From the NCBI GenBank assembly GCA_934272745.1, contig CAKQSI010000054.1, forward strand, positions 1 through 10,945: 10,945 nt of DNA. The letters run 5' to 3'. Each line of letters opens with the position of its first letter. The first letter of the stretch is position 1. Both the position numbers and the translations under genes were made by a program. The stretch is from an uncultured Clostridia bacterium. Its GTDB lineage: Bacteria > Bacillota > Clostridia > Christensenellales > Borkfalkiaceae. Positions 5,786-10,945 of the stretch are shown here, piece after piece. The notes under the pieces were generated by a model. That model was not told where the DNA came from, did not search any database, and was given only the letters and a program-made list of their open reading frames with translations.

Positions 5786-6705
5786 TAAACGAAAGTCTGT
5801 TCCAGCCAGCCGTCGCAGGTCGTGTTGATCTTCGCGATCGTGACCTTGATGCTGACGGTATACCGCTCGTCCGCGCGAACCGAAACAAACCGCCCGGCTT
5901 CGTCCAGCCGGAACGTCAGGGTGACGTATTCAAACGACTTGGTTTCCACCCCGCCGTTCTGCGCCATGCGCTTGACGTATTCGCGCGTGGCGGAAACGGG
6001 ATCCAGTTCCAGTTTCAGCACGGTATGGTCGCCGTCACGACTTTCGGTGAGGTTCAGAACCGTTTCTTCGGTAATGACGTAGCACCAGGGCGCCTTTGCG
6101 TCGCCGCCCCAGACCGAACGGAAATCTTCCGCCGTGTAGGCGGTCGGGGCGCCATACTCGCCGGCTCCCCCTTTGTTTTTTCCGCGTTTTACCGAAATAT
6201 CGCCGCCGTTTACTTCGATCAGCGTGGCTTTGTTGACGAATCCGGACGAAAAAGATTCGTTTTTATACCGCTCCCCGTCCTTTTCAAACGCGACAAGTAC
6301 ATCCTGCGTGGCGATCTTGTTTTTCACGCCGCCGACCCCGTCCATGTGATAATAAGGCACGGAAGAAAGCGTTTCGCACGCCCGCAGAAATTTTTCCATC
6401 GCGGTCGGTTCGATCAAAGGTTCGTCCGTGGGGACGGGCGCGGGGTCGTCCTGCGAAGGGTTGCCGGGCGTGACGCTCTGTCCCGGCTTTGCGGAAGGCG
6501 GCAACGAAGGCAGCGCGCTTTGCCCCGGATCCCCGGAAGGTTGCGCGCTCACCGCCGGCGTGGGGGTATTTCCCGTACCGTCGCACGCGGAAAAGGAGAA
6601 AAGCATGGCAAAGATCAAAAGCGCCGTCGTCGTGGTTTTAGATATAGCGGCGGCAAGGCGCATCACCTGCCTTAGCGGCGTTTTTTCTCGGTTGGTAAAT
6701 TGCAC
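5776..6705 (-). CDS. Lipoprotein with Pro/Ser-rich linker, function unknown
   Basis: I chose the GTG at 6705 (309 residues) because AAGGAG lies seven bases upstream. A start at 6753 would lack a ribosome binding site; an internal ATG at 6663 is possible but has only a weak site. From the GTG, a basic n-region (about 30 residues) precedes a hydrophobic stretch (TALLIFAMLFSFSAC) with a lipobox-like FSAC, so Cys41 is the probable lipidated residue and the protein should be anchored on the outer face of the membrane. Residues 42-95 are a flexible linker rich in Pro, Ser, Gly and Thr. The rest is a beta-rich domain with repeated charged strands (DHTVLKLELDPV, FEYVTLTFRLDEAGRFVSVRADERYTVSIKVTI), somewhat like LolA/outer-lipoprotein-carrier-type or DUF-type folds, but I do not recognise the family. 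It lies 183 bases downstream of the methyltransferase gene. Confidence 0.78.
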   Translation of the reverse strand: MQFTNREKTPLRQVMRLAAAISKTTTTALLIFAMLFSFSACDGTGNTPTPAVSAQPSGDPGQSALPSLPPSAKPGQSVTPGNPSQDDPAPVPTDEPLIEPTAMEKFLRACETLSSVPYYHMDGVGGVKNKIATQDVLVAFEKDGERYKNESFSSGFVNKATLIEVNGGDISVKRGKNKGGAGEYGAPTAYTAEDFRSVWGGDAKAPWCYVITEETVLNLTESRDGDHTVLKLELDPVSATREYVKRMAQNGGVETKSFEYVTLTFRLDEAGRFVSVRADERYTVSIKVTIAKINTTCDGWLEQTFVYEK

Positions 6706-6794
6706 TTTGGTTCTCCTTGGCGGCGTTGCTTCTCGGTTCGGCGCCGTCGGCAAACAGACTTTATTTTAGACCGAGCGCGCGTTTTTGCGGGTTT

Positions 6795-6841
6795 TAAGGA
6801 AGAATATCCGATGGATTCCGATAAATAAGGAAGAATATCCG
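6795..6841. repeat. 16-bp direct repeat upstream of the lipoprotein gene
   Basis: TAAGGAAGAATATCCG occurs at 6795-6810 and 6826-6841, 31 bases apart (three helical turns), in the 183-base gap between the methyltransferase and lipoprotein genes. Same-face spacing would suit a direct-repeat regulator site, but it may equally be a chance duplication. Confidence 0.6.
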
Positions 6842-6888
6842 CTCGTCAGGATTTTCCTCCTTGCATTTCGGAGCGCAGGCAATCTGTT

Positions 6889-8055
6889 TTACGGTTTGGG
6901 CGGCTTTTTACCGAGCATCGTAAAATAGGTACATTCGATATTTCCGTTGAACAATTTACGGCGCTTGTCCGATTTTTTGCCGAACGCCCGTTCAAAATCG
7001 GGAAAAGCGGACAGCGTATAACAACTCCAGTCGGGAAGTTTTGTATACACTTTACCGTAGTCTTCCATCAGGCGGAAAACTTCCTCGTCTTTGCCCAGCC
7101 GTTCCCCGTACGGGGGGTTGGAAACGACGACGCCGTAAGGCTCTTTGGAAGTAAACTTCCGCATATCGCGGAGTTCGAACCGGATACAGCCCGAAACGTC
7201 CGCTTCCTTTTCGTGCAGGCGGCACAGCGCGATCTGTTCCTCGCTGATATCGCAGCCGTAAATGTCGAAGTCCTGCGCGGGCAGAATGGCTTCTTTCGCA
7301 CGCGCGCGTTCTTCTTTTAATAGGGAAACGTAAGGGCTGCCCCATGCTTCGAAATCGAACCTGCGATAATACCCTGCAGGGATATTCCGCGCAATGCGGG
7401 CGGCTTCGATGGGAATGGTGCCGCTGCCCGTAAACAAATCGGCAAGCGGTTTGCCCGGGCGCCAGACCGATAGTTCCAACATGGCGGCGGCGAGCGTTTC
7501 CTTTAAGGGCGCGTCCCCCACCACGGCGCGATAACCGCGCTTGTGCAGTCCGTCGCCGCTGGCGTTTAACAGCAGCAGGCAGTTGTTTTCGTATAAATAA
7601 AACTCGATCGCGTAACGCGCGCCGTTTTCTGGCAGGTCGGAAAGGTGTTTTTTGTCCATCAGCCGCTTGCAGATCGCTTTTTTAATGACGCTTTGCGTAG
7701 CGGAATAGGCGAACAGGTCGCTTTTGACCGTCTTTCCCGCGACGGGGAAAGCGGCGTTTGCGGGCAGAACGTCTTCCAGCGGAAGGGCGTACACGCCGTC
7801 GAACAGTTGGTCGAACGTCCTTGCGGGAAAACTGCCGAGGACGAAAAAAACTTTGTTTGCCGTGCGAAGATGCAGATTGCACCGCACCAGATCCCGCGCA
7901 CTGCCGGAAAAGACGATTTTGCCGTTTTCGGCTTTGACGTCCGTAATGCCGAGGCGTTCCAGTTCCCGTTTGGTGACCGCTTCCACGCCGAAGGCGCAGG
8001 TAACGCAGATTTTGATATTTTGCCCGTCCGATAAATAATGGCTCGTGATACTCAT
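6889..8055 (-). CDS. rlmL: THUMP-domain class I SAM-dependent RNA methyltransferase (RlmL-type)
   Basis: The 388-residue protein has an N-terminal ferredoxin-like/THUMP half (CAFGVEAVTKRELERLG near residue 20; a THUMP segment to about residue 150) and a Rossmann methyltransferase half. The latter has the SAM-binding motif DLFTGSGT at residues 206-213, the ribose-binding acidic CDISEEQ, and the catalytic NPPY at 313-316. It resembles E. coli RlmL N-terminal domain-type enzymes and B. subtilis YpsC, which methylate a guanine N2 in 23S rRNA; the exact site here is inferred. I place the start at the ATG at 8055. A TTG at 8091 would lie inside the -35 box of the promoter at 8063-8091, and no Shine-Dalgarno precedes 8055. 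The mRNA is predicted to be leaderless. Confidence 0.9.
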   Translation of the reverse strand: MSITSHYLSDGQNIKICVTCAFGVEAVTKRELERLGITDVKAENGKIVFSGSARDLVRCNLHLRTANKVFFVLGSFPARTFDQLFDGVYALPLEDVLPANAAFPVAGKTVKSDLFAYSATQSVIKKAICKRLMDKKHLSDLPENGARYAIEFYLYENNCLLLLNASGDGLHKRGYRAVVGDAPLKETLAAAMLELSVWRPGKPLADLFTGSGTIPIEAARIARNIPAGYYRRFDFEAWGSPYVSLLKEERARAKEAILPAQDFDIYGCDISEEQIALCRLHEKEADVSGCIRFELRDMRKFTSKEPYGVVVSNPPYGERLGKDEEVFRLMEDYGKVYTKLPDWSCYTLSAFPDFERAFGKKSDKRRKLFNGNIECTYFTMLGKKPPKP

Positions 8056-8062
8056 GCTGTTT

Positions 8063-8091
8063 ATTATACGCCATTTTCCGCCATATTGCAA
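8063..8091 (-). promoter_or_regulatory. Promoter of the RlmL-type gene, predicted leaderless
   Basis: On the minus strand, TTGCAA (8091-8086) and TATAAT (8068-8063) are 17 bases apart. The ATG at 8055 lies seven bases after the -10 box, where transcription would begin, leaving essentially no 5' untranslated region. Confidence 0.7.
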
Positions 8092-8268
8092 GCACTGGAA
8101 CGGATTTGGCGGGCTTTTGCCCTTCTTTTTGGGAAATTTGTCGGATTTTGCAGACCATGGACTGTCACAAGTCCGGACGCGGCAACCCCCTTCTTCCCGA
8201 TATATTTTCTGTCAGAAATTCCGCAAAAATAAAAAATAATAATTTTTACTATTTTTTTGAAAAAAGAC

Positions 8269-8297
8269 TTGACAACCGCTTTTCGATCTGCTATAAT
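8269..8297 (+). promoter_or_regulatory. Consensus sigma-A promoter of the perR-rubrerythrin-rubredoxin unit
   Basis: TTGACA (8269-8274) and TATAAT (8292-8297) with a 17-base spacer match the consensus exactly. An A/T-rich tract lies directly upstream (8226-8262), as in promoters with an UP element. Transcription should begin at about 8304, right at the operator at 8306-8328. Confidence 0.85.
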
Positions 8298-8305
8298 GAA
8301 ACCAC

Positions 8306-8328
8306 AAAACGATAATCGTTATCGTTTT
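8306..8328. promoter_or_regulatory. Fur/PerR-family operator overlapping the transcription start
   Basis: AAAACGATAA (8306-8315) and TTATCGTTTT (8319-8328) form a perfect inverted repeat around TCG. The GATAAT/GTTATC core matches the general Fur-superfamily box. Its position at the start site, two genes' worth of peroxide proteins downstream and a PerR-type gene first in line indicate autoregulation. The outer CG steps differ from the B. subtilis PerR box (TTATAAT/ATTATAA), so the specificity is inferred. Confidence 0.78.
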
Positions 8329-8341
8329 AGCAAACAGACGC

Positions 8342-8413
8342 TTGCGGCAGCCGGAATAACCGCCGTTCGGAAAACTCCGAAAAGGCAACGGCTTATAAAG
8401 AGTTTTGCCGCAA
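8342..8413 (+). promoter_or_regulatory. Foldable 5' leader of perR
   Basis: In the roughly 130-base leader, TTGCGGCA (8342-8349) pairs with TGCCGCAA (8406-8413). They enclose a hairpin whose stem is GCCGTT (8362-8367) with AACGGC (8387-8392) and CGGA (8368-8371) with TCCG (8376-8379). The structure closes nine bases before the Shine-Dalgarno GGAGG at 8422-8426. It matches no riboswitch class I recognise. Confidence 0.45.
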
Positions 8414-8434
8414 AATTACCGGGAGGAAAAATAA

Positions 8435-8800
8435 GTGAAAAATTATTCCCGCCAGCGGGAGATCATTCTCCGCACGCTGTGGGAAAATCCGGTGCATCCG
8501 ACGGCGGAAGCGCTGTACGAAATGGTAAAAAAAGAGCTGCCAAACGTCAGCCTTGCCACCGTATACCGCAACTTAAGGCAACTTTCCGCAGCGGGCAAAG
8601 CGCTTACGATCCCCGGCGAAAACAAGGAACATTTCGACGGTACCACCGTCCCCCACGCACATTTTTTGTGCGAAAAGTGCAAAAGCGTAACCGACGTTTT
8701 TTTGCCGGAAGCGCTGATTCGGGAATTACAAAGTCAAAGCGAAGGGGAATTTCAGCTGGTTTACAGAGGCATCTGCGACTGCTGCAAGACTTCTTCTTAA
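8435..8800 (+). CDS. perR: PerR-type peroxide-sensing Fur-family repressor
   Basis: The 121-residue protein has the Fur-family winged helix in residues 5-60 (recognition helix SLATVYRNLRQL) and a metal-binding dimerisation half. The five regulatory-metal ligands of B. subtilis PerR are all identifiable: His21 (HPTA), Asp68 (HFDG), His74 and His76 (PHAH), and Asp87 (TDV). The structural zinc cysteines are Cys79, Cys82, Cys114 and Cys117. This ligand set, with Asp68, favours PerR over Fur or Zur. The protein is a little shorter than B. subtilis PerR. Translation starts at GTG 8435, with GGAGG eight bases upstream; no competing ATG exists. It heads an operon with rubrerythrin and rubredoxin behind an operator at 8306-8328, so it should repress its own transcription until its metal site is oxidised by peroxide. 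Confidence 0.85.
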   Translation: MKNYSRQREIILRTLWENPVHPTAEALYEMVKKELPNVSLATVYRNLRQLSAAGKALTIPGENKEHFDGTTVPHAHFLCEKCKSVTDVFLPEALIRELQSQSEGEFQLVYRGICDCCKTSS

Positions 8801-8869
8801 AGGATCCCGAAAGGGTTCCCCGAAAATAAAAAAATCAAACGTCAAAAAAACAAAAAGGAGAACAAAACT

Positions 8870-9412
8870 ATGAAATTCGTATGTCCTGTCTGCGGTTACG
8901 TTCACGAGGGCGATACCCCGCCCGAATTCTGCCCCGTCTGCAAAGCGCCGGGTTCCACCTTTAAGAAAATGGAAGGCGAAATGACCTGGGCGGCAGAACA
9001 CGTCGTCGGCGTGGCGAAAGACGTCCCCGAAGATATCAAAAAAGACCTGAGAATGAATTTTGAAGGCGAATGCAGCGAAGTGGGTATGTATCTTGCGATG
9101 TCCCGCGTCGCTTTCCGCGAAGGCTATCCCGAAGTAGGTCTGTACTACGAAAAAGCCGCCATGGAAGAAGCCGAACACGCCGCGAAATTTGCCGAACTTT
9201 TGGGCGAAGTGGTGACCGATTCCACCAAGAAGAACCTGCAACTGCGCGTTGACGCCGAAAACGGTGCGACCGCCGGCAAGGTGGACCTTGCGACCCGCGC
9301 GAAGAAAGCCAATCTGGACGCCATTCACGATACCGTACACGAAATGGCTCGCGACGAAGCCCGTCACGGCAAAGCGTTCAAAGGCTTGCTCGACAGATAT
9401 TTCGGAAAATAA
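8870..9412 (+). CDS. rbr: Reverse rubrerythrin (peroxide/oxygen-reducing diiron protein)
   Basis: The 180-residue protein begins with the rubredoxin-like iron site (Cys5, Cys8, Cys21, Cys24) and continues with a four-helix diiron domain. This is the domain order of clostridial reverse rubrerythrins rather than classical rubrerythrin. Diiron ligands can be seen in Glu67 (FEGECSEVGMY), the pair Glu100/His103 (EEAEHA) and Glu163/His166 (DEARHG); a further Glu ligand in helix 3 is harder to place. It reduces hydrogen peroxide, and in Clostridia also oxygen, to water with electrons from rubredoxin, in the cytoplasm. AAGGAG lies eight bases before the ATG. It is 69 bases downstream of perR and 12 bases upstream of the rubredoxin gene. 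The 69-base gap has a short imperfect hairpin (GGATCCC, GAAA, GGGTTCC) that might allow different expression of perR and rbr. Confidence 0.93.
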   Translation: MKFVCPVCGYVHEGDTPPEFCPVCKAPGSTFKKMEGEMTWAAEHVVGVAKDVPEDIKKDLRMNFEGECSEVGMYLAMSRVAFREGYPEVGLYYEKAAMEEAEHAAKFAELLGEVVTDSTKKNLQLRVDAENGATAGKVDLATRAKKANLDAIHDTVHEMARDEARHGKAFKGLLDRYFGK

Positions 9413-9424
9413 GGAGAACGCGAT

Positions 9425-9577
9425 ATGAAATACGTTTGTCCTTGCGGATACGTTTACGACGAAACTCTCGGCGATCCGGATAGCGGCGTCGCTCCCGGCA
9501 CTAAGTGGGAAGATCTTCCCGAAGACTGGGTTTGCCCAGTATGCGGTCTCGGCAAAGAGGTTTTTACGGAAGAGTAA
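9425..9577 (+). CDS. rd: Rubredoxin with a CxC first knuckle
   Basis: The 50-residue protein (MKYVCPCGYVYDETLGDPDS at its start) is a rubredoxin: an aromatic-rich fold with one iron bound by four cysteines. The second pair is the usual Cys37-Cys40 (DWVCPVCGLGK). The first pair is Cys5 and Cys7, one residue closer than the usual CxxC. The rest of the family signature (GDPDSGVAPGTKWEDLPEDW) is intact. It should carry electrons from an NADH-linked oxidoreductase to the rubrerythrin encoded 12 bases upstream. AAGGAG directly follows the rubrerythrin stop, and the terminator at 9613 closes the operon. Confidence 0.93.
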   Translation: MKYVCPCGYVYDETLGDPDSGVAPGTKWEDLPEDWVCPVCGLGKEVFTEE

Positions 9578-9612
9578 TCTTACGGCAATATTTTTCGTTT
9601 AATAAAACTATT

Positions 9613-9646
9613 AAAATGCAGTCGAGGTCGCTCGACTGCATTTTTT
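9613..9646 (+). terminator. Rho-independent terminator of the perR-rbr-rubredoxin operon
   Basis: AAAATGCAGTCGAG (9613-9626) pairs perfectly with CTCGACTGCATTTT (9631-9644) around a GTCG loop, and the T-run 9641-9646 completes it. It lies 36 bases after the rubredoxin stop. On the minus strand the flanking A-run also makes it a possible terminator for incoming transcription. Confidence 0.9.
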
Positions 9647-9668
9647 ATTAAAAGTTATGTAAAAACAC

Positions 9669-9699
9669 TTGACGATAAAAAAAATAATTATGTTATACT
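9669..9699 (+). promoter_or_regulatory. Promoter of the two-gene AT-rich cassette
   Basis: TTGACG at 9669-9674 and TATACT at 9694-9699 with a TG dinucleotide at 9691-9692 form an extended -10 promoter. The spacer is 19 bases (18 if TTATAC is taken), slightly long. A ribosome binding site follows at 9712-9716. Confidence 0.65.
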
Positions 9700-9724
9700 T
9701 AAATAAAACATAAGGAAAAACATA

Positions 9725-10079
9725 ATGAATTACGATAAAAATTATAATTGAACTTTTAGACCGTGTTAAAACCCTTGAAAGTAGAGTTGATGCTTTGGAA
9801 AAAGATAAAGTTAACTATGGCGTCAGACAAGAAGGGAAAAAAACTAAATTTACCGATGAAGTAAAAGAGTATATCGGTGAAATGAAAAGACAAGCATTTG
9901 AGCGGGGAGAAAAAGAGTTGATATGTATTTGCAACGATATTCAAAAACATTTTGGCGTATCGAACAGAGCGCCCTCCGTGTGCGACGCAATGTATAAGAG
10001 CATGTCGAAAAACGACGTAGTTTTATTTGCGCCACCCTGCAGGTATTCGACTACCGTAAAGATTAAATATTTTTTGTAA
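9725..10079 (+). CDS. Small coiled-coil and putative winged-helix protein, interrupted by a one-base frameshift
   Basis: The ATG at 9725 has AAGGA eight bases upstream and a promoter in place, but its frame stops after eight codons (TGA 9749-9751). The adjacent frame is then open to the TAA at 10077-10079. Deleting one A from the A5 run at 9737-9741 joins the two into a 117-residue protein. The joined N-terminus has hydrophobic residues at Ile7, Leu10, Val14, Leu17, Val21 and Leu24, perfect 3-4 heptad spacing that crosses the join. The C-terminal part (FTDEVKEYIGEMK; ICNDIQKHFGVSNRAPSVCD; DVVLFAPP; TVKIKYFL) looks like two helices and a beta-hairpin wing, so DNA binding is possible. I do not recognise the family. 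A TTG at 9795 could start a 94-residue fragment but lacks a ribosome binding site. The next gene's Shine-Dalgarno overlaps this stop codon. Confidence 0.7.
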
Positions 10080-10093
10080 GGAGAAAAAATCAT

Positions 10094-10405
10094 ATGAACT
10101 GGCAAACCGTTTACGAATCTTTTCTGCACGATCCTCGGGACGTCAAAACGACGCCTAAAACAAATCGAACTCCGCTTTGGTTTTTTGTGTATGCCGAAAA
10201 CGGCGATCTTTACATTGAAAACGCGAAAAATCATAGCAACTCGTCTAAAATCACGCAAAGACGTAGATTAGACAAAAACAATTTTGCAAAAATGCTGGAG
10301 TTGAACGATCGGCGTAATCGGGGACTTTCTGTTTCCGAAGAAGCCACATCTGCAACGGTAAATCAGGTATACTGGTTCGGCATTTTCCACGATATACAGC
10401 AATAA
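10094..10405 (+). CDS. Conserved-looking small protein of unknown function
   Basis: The 103-residue protein has no signal peptide or membrane segment and no motif I can assign. It is rich in Asn, Lys and Arg (ENAKNHSNSSKITQRRRLDKN) and ends in an aromatic segment (QVYWFGIFHDI). An N-terminal beta-hairpin (PLWFFVYAENGDLYIENA) and a middle basic helix are plausible. The ATG at 10094 has AAGGAG ten bases upstream; that site overlaps the stop codon of the preceding gene, so both are in one transcript from the promoter at 9669. Both genes are visibly more AT-rich than their neighbours, which suggests acquisition by transfer. Whether they form a functional pair, such as a regulator and partner, cannot be decided from sequence alone. 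Confidence 0.7.
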   Translation: MNWQTVYESFLHDPRDVKTTPKTNRTPLWFFVYAENGDLYIENAKNHSNSSKITQRRRLDKNNFAKMLELNDRRNRGLSVSEEATSATVNQVYWFGIFHDIQQ

Positions 10406-10416
10406 ACAAAAACGCC

Positions 10417-10435
10417 GGGCGACCGATGGTCGCCC
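10417..10435. repeat. REP-like short palindrome
   Basis: GGGCGACC (10417-10424) and GGTCGCCC (10428-10435) are exact complements around GAT, followed by CTACG. Similar GGGCGNNN...CGCCCCTACG palindromes occur as dispersed extragenic repeats in Clostridia genomes, so this is probably one of a family. It lies 12 bases after the end of the two-gene cassette. Confidence 0.6.
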
Positions 10436-10459
10436 CTACGACGATTTTGTTTAGAAACG

Positions 10460-10498
10460 AGGCGCGCCGCCCGCTTACAATAAGCGGGCGGCGCGCCT
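10460..10498. terminator. 18-bp GC-rich hairpin between converging genes, probable bidirectional terminator
   Basis: The arm at 10460-10477 (AGGCGCGCCGCCCGCTTA) is the exact complement of 10481-10498, with CAA as the loop. AAATTTTAT follows on the plus strand and TCGTTTCT on the minus strand. It would stop the cassette transcript and the formate-lyase transcript, which converge here. The 160 bases between it and the formate-lyase stop (10499-10658) hold no gene that I can see, only loosely repetitive CCGAAAA/GCGTTCC-like sequence. Confidence 0.7.
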
Positions 10499-10658
10499 GA
10501 AATTTTATCCGAAGAATGTATCCAAAGCACTTGCCCGGAAGCCGTTCCGCAGCGTTCCTACAAAAACCGTTCCGAAACGCTACTCCAAAACACTTCCGGA
10601 TCCGAAAAATTTATCCGCAGCGCTCCCCCGAAAAACTTTCCGGAAAAGCCCTGCCCCC

Positions 10659-10945
10659 TTACACCCGTTCGTGGAAGGTGCGGCGGATGACTTCCAGTTG
10701 CTGTTCTTTCGACAGGCGGTGGAAGTTGACCGCATAACCGGACACGCGAATGGTCAGCATGGGATATTTGTCGGGATCTTCGTACGCTTCCATCAGGGTT
10801 TCGCGGTTTAAGACGTTGACGTTGAGGTGCTGCGCGCCCTGCGCGAAATATCCGTCTAAAATGGCGACAAGGTTGTTTTCCCGTTCCGCTTCGGACTTGC
10901 CGAGGGCATTCGGCACGATGGAGAAAGTGTTGGAAACGCCGTCCT
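10659..10945 (-). CDS. pflB: Pyruvate formate-lyase, C-terminal end (5' part outside the window)
   Basis: The last 95 residues are visible and align by eye with the end of bacterial PflB. They include TFSI-VPNALGKSEAER, AILDGYFAQGAQHLNVNVLNRETLMEA, and the glycyl-radical motif RVSGYAVNF, in which the glycine codon (10737-10739) corresponds to the radical-bearing Gly near the C-terminus. The enzyme converts pyruvate and CoA to acetyl-CoA and formate under anaerobic conditions, after activation by the radical-SAM enzyme PflA. The RVSGYAV segment and the absence of a choline- or glycerol-type signature favour pyruvate as substrate. It is transcribed toward the window interior and ends 160 bases before the hairpin at 10460-10498. 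Confidence 0.95.
   Translation of the reverse strand, partial: DGVSNTFSIVPNALGKSEAERENNLVAILDGYFAQGAQHLNVNVLNRETLMEAYEDPDKYPMLTIRVSGYAVNFHRLSKEQQLEVIRRTFHERV

Noticed and set aside
5599..6675. Long plus-strand frame (358 codons) opposite the lipoprotein gene
   Set aside because: It is an antisense shadow: very Arg-rich with no family motifs, whereas the minus strand has a ribosome binding site, signal peptide and lipobox.
6706..6753. ATG at 6753 for the lipoprotein gene
   Set aside because: No ribosome binding site; the added N-terminus is Arg/Pro-rich and would spoil the signal peptide. The GTG at 6705 has AAGGAG in the right place.
8056..8091. TTG start at 8091 for the RlmL-type gene
   Set aside because: That TTG is part of the -35 hexamer and would lie upstream of the transcription start, so it cannot be translated from this promoter.
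8257..8829. Plus-strand 190-codon frame over the perR promoter, leader and gene
   Set aside because: It begins upstream of the promoter's -35 box and is the wrong frame relative to the clear PerR protein, which has all metal ligands.
8801..8869. Separate promoter or terminator between perR and rubrerythrin
   Set aside because: Only an imperfect 3+3 bp hairpin with a GAAA loop and an A-rich tract are present; no T-run or -35/-10 pair could be supported.
10499..10658. Possible gene between the GC hairpin and the formate-lyase stop
   Set aside because: No frame has a ribosome binding site or protein-like composition; the sequence is loosely repetitive.
1..10945. tRNA, rRNA, CRISPR array, insertion sequence or known defence genes
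   Set aside because: Both strands were read for clover-leaf ends, repeat-spacer arrays, transposase and nuclease signatures, and none was found. The collagen and 24-bp repeats have no spacer structure.

Overview
The window looks like chromosomal DNA from an anaerobic, low-oxygen-adapted member of the Bacillota (class Clostridia). Evidence: AAGGAG-type ribosome binding sites before nearly every gene, moderate GC content, a clostridial-type reverse rubrerythrin plus rubredoxin, a PerR-type Fur regulator, pyruvate formate-lyase, and a collagen-like surface or exosporium protein. The species cannot be named from the sequence alone.

Layout. Bases 1-615 (+) hold the 3' part of a collagen-like Gly-X-Y protein with a BclA/C1q-like C-terminal domain. 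A 656-base gene-free stretch follows (616-1271), containing hairpins, a short repeat, a 21-bp palindrome, and a consensus promoter running straight into a terminator hairpin (possible tiny RNA). Bases 1272-8055 are a run of minus-strand genes. Read in transcription order they are: an RlmL-type THUMP methyltransferase (8055-6889, probably leaderless); a lipoprotein (6705-5776); an HD-domain hydrolase, thymidylate synthase ThyA and dihydrofolate reductase FolA with overlapping ends (5588-3674); a GNAT acetyltransferase (3624-3205); and an M3 oligoendopeptidase (2945-1272).

From 8269 the plus strand carries an oxidative-stress unit. It has a consensus sigma-A promoter, a perfect Fur-family operator at the expected transcription start, a foldable leader, perR, a reverse rubrerythrin, a 50-residue rubredoxin not much over 150 bases long, and a strong terminator at 9613-9646. 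Rubredoxin and rubrerythrin would form a peroxide- and oxygen-reducing electron path under peroxide-sensing repression by PerR.

A more AT-rich two-gene cassette of unknown function follows (9669-10405, +). Its first gene carries a one-base frameshift in an A5 run; removing one A gives a 117-residue protein with an uninterrupted heptad coiled coil. The cassette is followed by a REP-like hairpin and an 18-bp GC-rich hairpin. The window ends in the C-terminus of pyruvate formate-lyase on the minus strand (10659-10945), including its glycyl-radical motif.

No defence system, prophage, insertion sequence, CRISPR array, rRNA or tRNA was found. The least ordinary items are the frameshifted cassette, the CxC rubredoxin, the operator and leader of perR, the leaderless methyltransferase gene, and the orphan promoter-terminator pair.
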